64,000 bases of DNA from Endozoicomonas sp. ISHI1 (GTDB lineage: Bacteria > Pseudomonadota > Gammaproteobacteria > Pseudomonadales > Endozoicomonadaceae): positions 97,592 through 161,591 of the forward strand of contig NZ_JAGRPU010000009.1 in the NCBI RefSeq assembly GCF_024606225.1, given 5' to 3'. The notes under the pieces are model-generated. The model saw only the letters and a program-made list of their open reading frames with translations. It had not been told where the DNA came from and searched no databases. How positions within the stretch are numbered: position 1 is the stretch's first letter; every line of letters begins with the position of its first letter. A program made the translations under genes and the position numbers. Positions 26,182 to 35,134 of this stretch are shown here, piece after piece.

Positions 26182-27422
26182 ATCAACTCCGCACCATTAC
26201 GACTTTGAACCAGTGTTCAGGAACTTTTTTTTATTTTGTTGCGTCTAAGTTAGTACAGGATGCAGATGCTCATTTATTTGGGCAGAAATGTTCATTTTGA
26301 GCGGGAGCTCGCTGATTTTTCCGGGCTGCAATGCATCAAGTTCAAAAAGCGCCTGCAAATTCTGGGCAGTTACCACGGAATAACCCAATAACCAGATAAA
26401 GGAGTATCTTATGAATAATCTTAACTCTTATGGAACTAATGGATTTACTGTGAGGACTCACCAGCAGCCAATGAAGTCAGGTAGGCAGAGTGTCGTCACG
26501 GAATGTTTTAATTACGATAAAGCCGATCGCTTTGTAAAAATCTCTGATACTAAATCGGAATTTTCTAAATACTGTTATAACGGCCCTACCTTAATCGATA
26601 CCTCTCAGTATAGAGGTGGCAATGCGACTAGAGCATTGTCTTCGTATTCTATTAAGGCTTCTGATGATAGTTCTGAAAACAATGATAATAAAATCTTACA
26701 ATTGGATATAGATGATAGTGAATGGGTTGGGATCAATGAGAATGTTCAAGCAATAAGGCTTAGTGGTTGCGTATTCCTCATTCATGTTCCTTATAATGCT
26801 AAATCCTATTATGCCTGGCATCTTAACTCGCTGCACAGGAAAATTTTATCAGACAAAACAACAGCAGCCGTCTGCATGTCTGGGGATACTACTGAAGTTA
26901 AAGCAGCTTACCGCGAAGCCAGGTCCTGGAGAGAGATGCTGAGTCAATATCCCGGGACGAGCTATTTATGTGCCACTGACGACATTGAAGATGAGTTCAG
27001 GAGTGTTTTTCGTGTAAGTCCGGCTAATATCACCAAAACCGGAGGAGTGGAGGTTGACATCACATTTGATATTGCTACCCGAAGCTTTCAGGTGATAAAT
27101 CCTCTTGAAGTTGAAGCCGCTGTCAGTGAGCTTGAATCCCGAAAAGAAATGCTGCAAGAACATCCAGGGACCAGCTATTTATATGGCCCTAAAGACGTTG
27201 GAGATCTGGCAGGGAGTCCTTCTGATATTGATGCGGCTGAACCAAAACCGCAGGACAGGGTCAACTCAGCCACGCAATAGATGGCATTGTTTGGGCCGCT
27301 CTTTATGAACGCTCACATCACTTTAGGCTCCCCGCCCTCTGGATACTTTGGTGATGATGAGCACTGCCCTGCCTTGGCTCCTGCCCTTCAAAAAACCGCT
27401 GCACCAGACTGACCGAAGAAAT
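26182..27422. repeat. Inverted segmental duplication, left copy
   Basis: This ~1.24-kb segment is homologous, in opposite orientation, to 43970-45154. It includes about 229 bp upstream of the LSGC-motif gene, the gene itself and about 140 bp downstream. The right copy has roughly 125 bp more before the shared 41-bp repeat. Confidence 0.8.
26411..27280 (+). CDS. CNF/BLF1-like deamidase candidate, copy 1
   Basis: The 289-aa soluble protein has AGGAG 8 nt before the ATG. The central segment contains LSGC (Leu117-Cys120) followed 17 residues later by His137 in YYAWH. LSGC plus a downstream His is the active-site signature of the CNF1/BLF1 glutamine-deamidase fold (Cys866/His881 in CNF1; Cys94/His106 in BLF1). 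Residues ~175-190 and ~245-260 form a repeated PGTSYL block (QYPGTSYLCATDDIED and EHPGTSYLYGPKDVGD). The assignment is an inference from the motif and spacing only. A near-identical paralogue with a shorter N-terminal region is encoded at 44117-44926. No signal peptide; probably an effector or toxin. Confidence 0.6.
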   Translation: MNNLNSYGTNGFTVRTHQQPMKSGRQSVVTECFNYDKADRFVKISDTKSEFSKYCYNGPTLIDTSQYRGGNATRALSSYSIKASDDSSENNDNKILQLDIDDSEWVGINENVQAIRLSGCVFLIHVPYNAKSYYAWHLNSLHRKILSDKTTAAVCMSGDTTEVKAAYREARSWREMLSQYPGTSYLCATDDIEDEFRSVFRVSPANITKTGGVEVDITFDIATRSFQVINPLEVEAAVSELESRKEMLQEHPGTSYLYGPKDVGDLAGSPSDIDAAEPKPQDRVNSATQ

Positions 27423-27428
27423 ATTGTA

Positions 27429-27469
27429 GGGCTAAATAAGAATGATAATGCTGGTGCGTAAGCCTTGGG
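27429..27469. repeat. Direct repeat, right copy
   Basis: AGGGCTAAATAAGAATGATA...GTAAGCCTTGG, differing from the copy at 26053-26093 at only a few positions. The two copies flank the LSGC cassette. Confidence 0.7.
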
Positions 27470-27585
27470 CGGATCTGTCCCAATGGGATTGGTCTGCAAG
27501 TTGGTTGATGACAAATGCGAGTAAATCATTCTTTATAATTTCAATTCATTACATTATTGGTTCATATTTTTCCTGAAAAGTTCAG
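27465..27585 (-). pseudogene. 5' end and upstream DNA of a second copy of the 682-aa gene
   Basis: On the minus strand HLSSTNLQTNPIGTD aligns with the N-terminus HLSSIHSQPQPQPIRAD of the 682-aa protein. The upstream DNA (27505-27585; TTGATGACAAATGC, then TTCATATTTTTCCTGAAAAG) matches that gene's upstream DNA at 23699-23776. The frame is cut off by the 41-bp repeat. Confidence 0.5.
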
Positions 27586-27822
27586 GATTTTCATAAAAAT
27601 GATGGAGGCATTATTTTTCTGAGGAAATGACTATCCTAAATCACTGCTTTGCGGTTAAAAAACTGAAAGAAAAAAGGTGCTCCCTGTTGGTTTACAGTAA
27701 AATAGAGGTTGGTAAAAAAGCTATTTAAGTCAGCTGAAAAATAGGCATGAGCCGTAGTTTTTATTTGCTCCTGGTCATAATCGTACTAAATTTCAAACTC
27801 TATATTCGAAAGAAGCTATACG

Positions 27823-28440
27823 ATGAGATTGTTTTTTTTTATGCTCATTTTTTCCACGCAATTTTCTTTGGCAGGAGGGTTTACTGAGGCTATTTTTGAG
27901 AATGATTTTAAAGCAGTTAAAGAGCTGATCGATCAGGGTTATCATCTGGCAAAAGATGCAGATGCAGTTCCCACTGCAATCAGCACCGGATCATTAGAGA
28001 TGCTGCTTTTTCTGCTCAAACATGGTGCTGACCCAAATACCTTTACTCGTACCTACCGATATAATGGCCTGAACATAAGACATGTTTTAGGCGACACTTC
28101 AAGTATAGGTCAGATTGTTGCATTATTAAGTTATGGCGCAGTCGCTCATGATGGCCCAAATGGTCATAAGTGGGATTATAATATGGCAATAGTTGATAAG
28201 AGGTGGCTGCATGTAGCTGTTTATTATTATTGGGAGCGGATGTTAATGCACAATATACCAACACCCCCCAATAGCATTTCCGAACTCAATACCATTATAA
28301 TGTCTCTGCCCTTACTTACTATTAAGGCTCTTGCTGTTTTTACTGAACATCAATTTAATTTAGAAGATATACTGACGTTGTTGCCAAATTATCTAAAGTC
28401 GTTTTTTAGAGTCTTTCTCAATTTTCATGAAGAAGACTGA
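27823..28440 (+). CDS. Secreted ankyrin-repeat protein B
   Basis: The 205-aa product has a signal peptide (FFFMLIFSTQFSLAGG) and ankyrin-like units (FTEAIFENDFKAVKELIDQG, then SLEMLLFLLKHGADPNTF). It is a paralogue of the gene at 20937-21536, with which it shares YYYWERMLMHNIPTPPNSIS and a similar C-terminal half outside the repeats. The two copies are inverted and flank the OTU-like gene and the LSGC cassette. The C-terminus has a longer charged tail than copy A. Confidence 0.8.
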   Translation: MRLFFFMLIFSTQFSLAGGFTEAIFENDFKAVKELIDQGYHLAKDADAVPTAISTGSLEMLLFLLKHGADPNTFTRTYRYNGLNIRHVLGDTSSIGQIVALLSYGAVAHDGPNGHKWDYNMAIVDKRWLHVAVYYYWERMLMHNIPTPPNSISELNTIIMSLPLLTIKALAVFTEHQFNLEDILTLLPNYLKSFFRVFLNFHEED

Positions 28441-28507
28441 TAATAGGGTAGATCATGCAAGGCAATCAATAGCACTGTCGTATTTTTAATGGTCGCATAA
28501 ACCCCAT

Positions 28508-29635
28508 CTAATCAAGGCTCTTTTTAAATCGTTTTGCCGCGACCACTAAGCCACCGATAGTAAAAGCGCCCAGATAAACAGCATCCGTCGTCATGCCCTG
28601 TAACTCTGCTCCTCTTAAAATAATCCCCCTCATCAACCGCATATAGTGGGTTGCAGGCAAGAGTTCAGACAGCCATTGAGCCGCTATTGGCATGCCTTCA
28701 AAAGGAAACATAAATCCTGACAGTAGAATCGAAGGCAGCAGAATGAAAATGGTCATTTGTGAGGCCTGCAACTGTGTTTCTGCAATGGTCGAGATAATCA
28801 GCCCAAGGGTCAGGCTTGCAGAAATAAACAGCATGGTAGCCAGTAGCATCTGGATAATACTGCCGACAAAGGGCACATCAAAAATCAGGTGGCCCAGTGA
28901 CATAATGATGCCGGTCTGAATAAACCCTACAAAAATATAGGGAATGATCTTTCCGATCATTAGCTCAATAGGGTGAACCGGTGTCGCGATCAGCAGTTCC
29001 AGATTGCCCCTCTCTCGTTCACGCACCAGTGCGGCAGATGTGAACATAATCATCGTCATGGTCAAAATAACGCCAACCAGACCCGGAACAATATTGACAA
29101 CGGATCGTTGCTCCGGGTTGTAGTAAAGAACGATTTTAAAAAGCGCGCCCGAAGACTCAGGCTGAATCCCGGCAGTGGCACGGAAAGGCATCGTCTGGAG
29201 CTTTAAAATGGCCGAGCTGATCATAGGGTCTGAGCCGTCAATAAGCCACTGCGCGCCGGTTCTGCCATCGTTTAAGCGCTGGATGAAGTCGGATGGAATA
29301 ATCAGGGCAGCTCTTACTTTTCCACTCTTGAGTGCTTCTTCTGCTCCCTGTGGACGTGCATCCTGACGAACTATTCTGATCACCTGAGTAGCCTCCAGTG
29401 CATCCATCAGAGCGCGGCTGAAGTAAGTGCGGCTGTTATCCACAGCAGTGACCGGTATCTCTCTGACATCGGTATTGATCGCGAAGCCAAACAGCAGCAA
29501 TTCAATGAGAGGAATAATGACGATCATGGCAAAGGTGGCGCGATCACGGGACAGTTGTCGTAATTCTTTCATTAGAATCGAGGCAATTCTTTGAAGGCTA
29601 TTGGTCATGCCCGACAGAGTTGAAAGCTTTTCCAT
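28508..29635 (-). CDS. ABC-2 type transporter permease
   Basis: The 375-aa inner-membrane permease has a first helix at about residues 36-56, a large periplasmic loop, and five helices in the C-terminal half, the usual ABC2_membrane_3 layout (YhhJ/YbhS-like). The start at 29635 forms a TAATG overlap with the ATPase stop, implying translational coupling; an earlier in-frame start at 29659 is less likely. It works with the ATPase and HlyD-like adaptor upstream as a drug or lipid exporter; the substrate is unknown. Confidence 0.88.
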   Translation of the reverse strand: MEKLSTLSGMTNSLQRIASILMKELRQLSRDRATFAMIVIIPLIELLLFGFAINTDVREIPVTAVDNSRTYFSRALMDALEATQVIRIVRQDARPQGAEEALKSGKVRAALIIPSDFIQRLNDGRTGAQWLIDGSDPMISSAILKLQTMPFRATAGIQPESSGALFKIVLYYNPEQRSVVNIVPGLVGVILTMTMIMFTSAALVRERERGNLELLIATPVHPIELMIGKIIPYIFVGFIQTGIIMSLGHLIFDVPFVGSIIQMLLATMLFISASLTLGLIISTIAETQLQASQMTIFILLPSILLSGFMFPFEGMPIAAQWLSELLPATHYMRLMRGIILRGAELQGMTTDAVYLGAFTIGGLVVAAKRFKKSLD

Positions 29636-30564
29636 TACTGCCGCCGCTGTTGGGTACAATGAACAAATACATCCTCAAGACTGGGGCGCACCCTTTCAAT
29701 GGTTCTGTCTTTCATTTCTTCTGGCCACTGGCTTCGCAACCAGACTTCAGGCTCACTGATTGTATTGGTTATCAGAACCCGCAGGCGGGCTCCCTGCTGG
29801 GCCGAGGATAAAATTTCAGGTCGGGCTGTCAGGGCTTCCCTGACCAGCCGAAGTTCGGTGCCGTCTACTTCCAAAACCCTGGCTTGCATATCGGCCATGA
29901 GCTGCTTGGGGGAACCTTCGGCTTGCTTAATACCTCCCTCCAGAATGGCCAGACTATGGCAACGCTCGGCTTCATCCATGTAGTGAGTGGACACCAGAAT
30001 AGTGACTCCCTGATCACAGAGGTCAAAAAGAGTTTCCCAGAAATCACGTCGGTTCTGAGGGTCTACCGCTGAGGTTGGTTCGTCCAGTAGCAATAATTCG
30101 GGTTTATGTAATGTTGCTGCTGCCAGGGCGAGCCGCTGGCGCTGCCCGCCACTGAGGCTGCCTGTCATACGCTTGCGGCGCTGGTCCAGACCATAGGTAG
30201 TGAGTTGGCTGTCAATGCGTTTATTGACCTCTCTGCCCGGCAGATTGAAAATTTGTGCCATGAACTTCAGGTTTTCTTCGACGGAGAGATCGTCGTACAA
30301 AGAGAATTTCTGGGTCATATAGCCCAGTCGCTGTCGAAGTGCTTCCGACTCTTTGGGTATTTCCAGCCCCAGAACACGAACGTCACCCTGACTGGGTGTC
30401 AGCAAACCGGTTAACATTCTGAGCGTAGTCGACTTGCCACTGCCATTGGGCCCCAGGAAACCAAAAATGGTCTTTTCTTCGATGTTCAGGTTCAGATGAT
30501 CTACGGCCATGAAATCACCAAAACAGCGGGTCAGCCCTTTGGCTGAGATGGCCTGTCGGCTCAC
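29635..30564 (-). CDS. ABC transporter ATP-binding protein
   Basis: The 309-aa ATPase has Walker A GPNGSGKST (38-46), signature LSGGQRQRL, Walker B LLLLDEPTSAVDP and the H-loop STHYMDEAE. The C-terminal ~80-residue extension is typical of the YbhF/RbbA-type exporters. The start overlaps the stop of the adaptor gene by 4 bp, and the permease follows with 1-bp overlap, so the three form one operon. Confidence 0.93.
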   Translation of the reverse strand: MSRQAISAKGLTRCFGDFMAVDHLNLNIEEKTIFGFLGPNGSGKSTTLRMLTGLLTPSQGDVRVLGLEIPKESEALRQRLGYMTQKFSLYDDLSVEENLKFMAQIFNLPGREVNKRIDSQLTTYGLDQRRKRMTGSLSGGQRQRLALAAATLHKPELLLLDEPTSAVDPQNRRDFWETLFDLCDQGVTILVSTHYMDEAERCHSLAILEGGIKQAEGSPKQLMADMQARVLEVDGTELRLVREALTARPEILSSAQQGARLRVLITNTISEPEVWLRSQWPEEMKDRTIERVRPSLEDVFVHCTQQRRQ

Positions 30565-31529
30565 AGGGGCAGGTCCACTTGCACAGGCAGTCCTGATGGC
30601 AAATCAGAAGCGGTTTCCGGAAGCTGTACTTCGGCCATGTAAACCAGTCGGGAGCGTTCTTTTTCATTGAGGGCATAATGGGGAGTGAAGGCCGGGTCCA
30701 GAGAAACCCAGCGTATTTGACCAAGAAAAGATTTTTTGACGCCATCAATATGTACCGTCACGTGGTCGCCCACGTGAACAGCGGCCCTGCGGGGCTCTGG
30801 AACGTAAATGCGTGCATAGGGTGCTTCATGCAACAGCAGGATGGCCAGAGTGCTGCCTGCTGAAACTCTCTCTCCCAAGTGTCTGGGCAGACTATCCAGC
30901 CAGCTGTCTCTTGTGGCATAAATGGATAGATCCTCCAGCTTTCTCTGTTCCAGAAACTGATTGGCCAGAGCCTTTTTCATGGAAGCCTCTGCCTGTTCTA
31001 TGACTTCAGGGCGATTGCCATTGAGCAAACTCTGGAGTTTTTCTCTGGCATTTACTTTTTCTGCCATGAGAGCATCACGATCAGCTCTCGCCTGATCCAG
31101 TCTGGATTGGCTGATCAGTTTGCGCTTTAACAGTGTTTCGTTTCTCTGGAACGTTTTATTGGCATCCACCAGCCGGGCTTCTATTTGCCCGACACTGGCT
31201 CTTGCTGCTGCTATGTCTTCCATTCTGGCGCCGTTGACTATTTCACTCAGATAAGCTCGTGCCCGTTCTGTTTCGGCCAGGGCCGCAGCAACGGCTGCCT
31301 GTTGCTTGCGATCATCCAGCTTCAGGATCACTTGACCGGTTCTTACCGGGTTGCCCTCATGGATGAGTATCTCTGTAATCAACTCCGAAGCGGTCGCTGT
31401 CAGAGTGACTCTGTCACGCTCAAGGGTTCCCAGTGCCTGATGGTTGTCGGAAGAGAAACAGCCGGAAAGCAAAAGTGACAGAACGGTAGTGCCAATTAAA
31501 GTCAGATGACTTTTTATCAATCTGCTCAT
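30561..31529 (-). CDS. HlyD-family periplasmic adaptor lipoprotein
   Basis: The start at 31529 (MSRLIKSHLTLIG) gives a 322-aa product with an ideal lipoprotein signal (LLLSGCFSSD); an earlier in-frame start at 31568 would displace the signal. It has a biotinyl-lipoyl-like half (ILIHEGNPVRTGQVILKLDD), a coiled-coil hairpin (about 75-190), and a beta-barrel domain. It resembles YbhG/YhiI adaptors that link an ABC-2 exporter to an outer-membrane channel. It is the first gene of the three-gene operon; no TolC-like gene is adjacent. Confidence 0.88.
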   Translation of the reverse strand: MSRLIKSHLTLIGTTVLSLLLSGCFSSDNHQALGTLERDRVTLTATASELITEILIHEGNPVRTGQVILKLDDRKQQAAVAAALAETERARAYLSEIVNGARMEDIAAARASVGQIEARLVDANKTFQRNETLLKRKLISQSRLDQARADRDALMAEKVNAREKLQSLLNGNRPEVIEQAEASMKKALANQFLEQRKLEDLSIYATRDSWLDSLPRHLGERVSAGSTLAILLLHEAPYARIYVPEPRRAAVHVGDHVTVHIDGVKKSFLGQIRWVSLDPAFTPHYALNEKERSRLVYMAEVQLPETASDLPSGLPVQVDLPL

Positions 31530-31713
31530 AGAGTGAAAGCGTTTACTGTGACGATGAACATCCATCAAATGTAGTCACAAAATGAGAAGACGACCTATTA
31601 CTGTCTGCGCCACCATGAAATGGAACTGAGGTTGGTAAGCAGGGAAGACAGCGAGTACCGAATCGCCTGGGAAGCGGGGGAACATCGGTACTCTGATTAC
31701 AGTTAGAAGTCGA

Positions 31714-32637
31714 TCAGGTAGCTGAAGTCAGGAACTCAACAGAGGGCGCGAAGAATGCACAGCCAGTGGTGGCCTGTGAATAATCCATCAAGTGGTCATA
31801 GTGACCATGCCTGTCGGCCTTGACCATGGACTCCATCATTTTGTCAAAATGGGTCGGAGTGCGACAGTAGGAGACAAAGTAAAGTCCGCCTTCACTGGCA
31901 TTGCCATAGGGCATACTGTGACGCAGGATTTCCATACTTTTGCCTCCACTGTCCTTGACGTTGGAACGCTTTACGTGAGCCGTTGGCGCTTTTTCTTCGC
32001 CACTGAATTCAATGTCGTCCTCCTTGGTGCGGCCGATCACTTTTTCCTGCTCAGTGACCGCCAGTTTGTCCCACTTTTTGAATGAGTGAACCCACTTCTG
32101 GGTATGGATATAGCAGCCTCCGGCAAACGATTGATCTTCATCACCCACCAGAGTGACGCTGGCCCTGTTATCTCCCTGTGGATTTTCGGTGCCGTCTACA
32201 AATCCGGTCAGGTCGCGACCGTCCAGGTAACGGAAACCTGTCTCATCTTCCTGAATGTCAACGGCTTGTCCAAAATGATCCATAGCTCTGTGCAACAGGA
32301 TAAAATTGATATCCCGACGATTGGAACGGATATGGAGCAGCAGATCACCGGGAGTGGCAGGTGCAGTCCGGTCACCTTCTGTCACGGCTTTGAAGGGAGC
32401 GAGAAGCCTTGGCTTAGCGGCTTTGTACAAAGCGTCCCAGGCCTGACTGCCGATACTGATCGTGGAGGTCAGCCTGGCATCGGGGTACTGTTCGCTGAGA
32501 TCCCGTGTCAGCTGTGGTATCAGCGCACAGGTCTTTTTAATCTGTGTGAGGCTGTCTGGATCTTGCCTGATAGTTAAAACCAGAAAGCAGGCATCGGTAT
32601 TGGCTTCTGGAGTAATTCCTGATTGTGGTGTGCTCAT
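31714..32637 (-). CDS. Dyp-type heme peroxidase (YfeX-like)
   Basis: The 307-aa product shows the GxxDG signature in GFVDGTENPQGDN (distal Asp) and the proximal heme His in RHSMPYGNASEGG, both defining for DyP peroxidases, class P/YfeX-like by length and lack of a Tat signal. The start at 32637 (MSTPQSGITPEAN) was preferred to an upstream in-frame ATG 32 codons earlier because it matches the usual family beginning. Cytoplasmic; physiological substrate uncertain. Confidence 0.92.
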   Translation of the reverse strand: MSTPQSGITPEANTDACFLVLTIRQDPDSLTQIKKTCALIPQLTRDLSEQYPDARLTSTISIGSQAWDALYKAAKPRLLAPFKAVTEGDRTAPATPGDLLLHIRSNRRDINFILLHRAMDHFGQAVDIQEDETGFRYLDGRDLTGFVDGTENPQGDNRASVTLVGDEDQSFAGGCYIHTQKWVHSFKKWDKLAVTEQEKVIGRTKEDDIEFSGEEKAPTAHVKRSNVKDSGGKSMEILRHSMPYGNASEGGLYFVSYCRTPTHFDKMMESMVKADRHGHYDHLMDYSQATTGCAFFAPSVEFLTSAT

Positions 32638-32738
32638 TTCCAACTCTGACGTCAGTTTTCGAAACAATGGCAACCTGTCTGTTCGCTGTCTGGTGCCATT
32701 GCATAGCATGAAGGGGTTTAGGTTCCGGATCAATACAC

Positions 32739-34220
32739 TTATCTGGCTTTATCGGATAGGTTACCGGCCTCTTCGCACTCACCTTCTTCAGCCATTTGTG
32801 CCAGTTGTGAACATTCTGATGACATCGGCTGGAAAGGACAAGCTGTGGTTTCCTCCTGACGGGTCATAAGGCTGGCAATCGTGTCCTGTCGGGTAATCTT
32901 GCATTCAATGGCGTCAATAGTTCGAAAGCTCAGCCAAATGGCTATGGCTGAGAACAGGACTCCTCCGGCTGCCTGACCCACCAGTACGCCATAGGGCCCC
33001 ATATATGCAGAGGCGACCCAGATGAAAGGAACGGTACCCAGTGTCGCCCGACCCCAATTTAAGAGGGTTGAGTATCCGGGTTTGCCCAGATTGTTAAAGG
33101 CAGCATTGGCGACGAACAGAGTACCTGTGAACAAAAAGCTAATGGCAATCCAGTCGCAGAAAAACGACACCAGGCTGGCCGCTTCCCCCGTGGCTCTGAA
33201 CACTTGAATGAGAATGTCCTGCAAGAAAAACAGTATGGCTGAAATGACAATGACATAATGCACAGTGAAGAGGATAGCATTTCGAAGCGACTCCCTGACC
33301 CGGCCCATCCGTCTCGCCCCAAAATTCTGGCCTATTATAGGTCCTACTGCTCCGGACAGGGCAAAAATGACACCGAAGGCGACAGGTATCAGTCGGTTAA
33401 TGATTGAGTAGCCTGCTACGTAACTATTGCCGTACTGCGACATATAGCGAACCATCCAGGCGCCACTGAAAGGCATGGCCAGATTGGTGGCAATGGCAGG
33501 GAGGGTGATTGCCAGAATGTTTCTCAGATCCTTGCCAAAGTGGGAAAGACGGAAGGGGGAGTAGAGTTTATGTTTATAGAAAATGCCGTAAAAGGAAATA
33601 GCAAACATTGTGGCACGAGCCATCACTGAAGCAATGGCAGCACCCTCTATATTCAATTCCAGAAGAAAGATCAGTATAGGGTCCATTATGGCATTCACAG
33701 CTCCGGCTGAGAGTGACGATGTCATTGATAGCCTGGCATCTCCTACGGCTCTGAGCCCGGCACCGAGGGTCATGGACAGGCTGACCAGAGGCATGGAGGG
33801 AATCACGATATGCAGGTAACTGTCGGCCAGTTCATGAACTCGCCCGGTGGCTCCCAGCAAAGTGACCAGTTCAGGGATCAGAAGCCAGAAAACGATGGCC
33901 AGCGTGATACTGACTAACAGCACCAGGAAACAGATGTTTACTTGATATTGACACGCTTTTTCCCGGTTGTGGCTACCAATGGATCTGGAGACCAGGGCCC
34001 CGGCGGCAATGGATAAGCCAATACCCAGGGCCGAAGTGATAAACAGGATGGTGCCGGCATAACCAATAGCTGCAGCCAGAAACTTTTCACCGAGCAGACT
34101 GAGAAAGAAGAGGTCGAGCAGGTCGACAAAAAACAGCGTTGTGATGCCTGCTGCATTGCTGAGGCTCATGACAATGACGTGCTTCATTGTTGAACCCTGA
34201 GTAAAGCGGGCATGGGTCAT
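32739..34220 (-). CDS. MATE-family multidrug efflux transporter
   Basis: The 493-aa inner-membrane protein has twelve predicted helices in two MatE halves and a 40-residue hydrophilic, cysteine-containing tail. The ATG at 34220 has GGAAG 6 nt upstream; a GTG 7 codons earlier is possible. Such proteins exchange cations for drugs or metabolites. A second, unrelated MATE gene (DinF-like) lies 900 bp away. The gene is divergent from the hydrolase gene. Confidence 0.9.
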   Translation of the reverse strand: MTHARFTQGSTMKHVIVMSLSNAAGITTLFFVDLLDLFFLSLLGEKFLAAAIGYAGTILFITSALGIGLSIAAGALVSRSIGSHNREKACQYQVNICFLVLLVSITLAIVFWLLIPELVTLLGATGRVHELADSYLHIVIPSMPLVSLSMTLGAGLRAVGDARLSMTSSLSAGAVNAIMDPILIFLLELNIEGAAIASVMARATMFAISFYGIFYKHKLYSPFRLSHFGKDLRNILAITLPAIATNLAMPFSGAWMVRYMSQYGNSYVAGYSIINRLIPVAFGVIFALSGAVGPIIGQNFGARRMGRVRESLRNAILFTVHYVIVISAILFFLQDILIQVFRATGEAASLVSFFCDWIAISFLFTGTLFVANAAFNNLGKPGYSTLLNWGRATLGTVPFIWVASAYMGPYGVLVGQAAGGVLFSAIAIWLSFRTIDAIECKITRQDTIASLMTRQEETTACPFQPMSSECSQLAQMAEEGECEEAGNLSDKAR

Positions 34221-34427
34221 GACAGGCTTCCGTTTCGACACCGTATGAAGTGTTCCGGTCAGTTGGATATAAAACGACCAAAGTCGTTAACATATAAGAT
34301 AGAAAGAGTCGTGCTTTGATCAATGAACAGGACATTGCGCTTCGACCAGCTTAGTTCAGATCGCAGCGACGGGTCGGGTAAATGGCGTTACAATCAAACG
34401 CTTTATTTCCTCTGGACTGTTTATCTT

Positions 34428-35054
34428 ATGGATCTTATCTGGAACCGGGCTGAAACCGGGTCTCCATTACTGATTCTGGCCCATGGTGCCGGTGCGGCTA
34501 TGGACAGCGATTTCATGAATCAAATGGCCGTCTTGATGATGGCTGAAGGTATCAGTGTCGTGCGCTTTGAATTCCCTTATATGCGGGAGCGAAGGAAAAC
34601 CGGTAAAAAAAGACCACCGGACAGGCAACCAAAATTATTGCACTGCTGGCAGGACGTGATTGAATATATCCAAAAGGATTATAACGGCCCTCTTTTCATT
34701 GGCGGTAAATCCATGGGCGGACGCATGGCCAGCCTGCTGGTGTCTGAGGTGTCTGGTCTTTCATTGAGAGGTGTCGTATGCCTGGGGTACCCATTCCATG
34801 CACCAGGTAAACAGGACAAACCCAGAACGGAGCATCTTGTTGATTTCCCATTACCCATGCTGGTGGTGCAGGGTAGTAGGGATGTCATGGGGGATTATAG
34901 CACCGTGCGGGGTTACGGCCTGTCAAAGAATATTGAGCTTCATTGGCTGGCCGACGGCAATCATGATCTGAAACCCCGGGTAAAATCGGGTTTTACTCAT
35001 GAGCAACATCTGTTAGAAGCCGCACAAAAGATCTCAGCCTTCATAAAGTCATAA
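34428..35054 (+). CDS. Alpha/beta hydrolase (Tex30/KANL3-like)
   Basis: The 208-aa product begins MDLIWNRAETGSPLLILAHG, with the oxyanion-type HGAGAAMDS motif. The nucleophile elbow is GKSMGGRMAS, followed by a late Asp (VQGSRDVMGD) and His (ADGNHDL), completing a Ser-Asp-His triad. The longer frame from 34323 lacks homology at its start. Substrate unknown. Confidence 0.85.
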   Translation: MDLIWNRAETGSPLLILAHGAGAAMDSDFMNQMAVLMMAEGISVVRFEFPYMRERRKTGKKRPPDRQPKLLHCWQDVIEYIQKDYNGPLFIGGKSMGGRMASLLVSEVSGLSLRGVVCLGYPFHAPGKQDKPRTEHLVDFPLPMLVVQGSRDVMGDYSTVRGYGLSKNIELHWLADGNHDLKPRVKSGFTHEQHLLEAAQKISAFIKS

Positions 35055-35134
35055 AGTAAAGTTTACGTATATTGATCTGAACTAAAGCCTCATAAAATGG
35101 TCTGAATTTTGTCAGGCAATTGTGAGGACTGACG

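Larger units (their letters stand above)
27281..27822. other. Mosaic intergenic region: duplication end, repeat, gene relic
   Basis: It contains the end of the inverted duplication (to ~27422), the second 41-bp repeat (27429-27469), the 5' relic of the 682-aa gene (27465-27529) and its upstream DNA (to ~27585). The remaining ~235 bp up to the ankyrin gene hold nothing recognisable. Confidence 0.5.
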
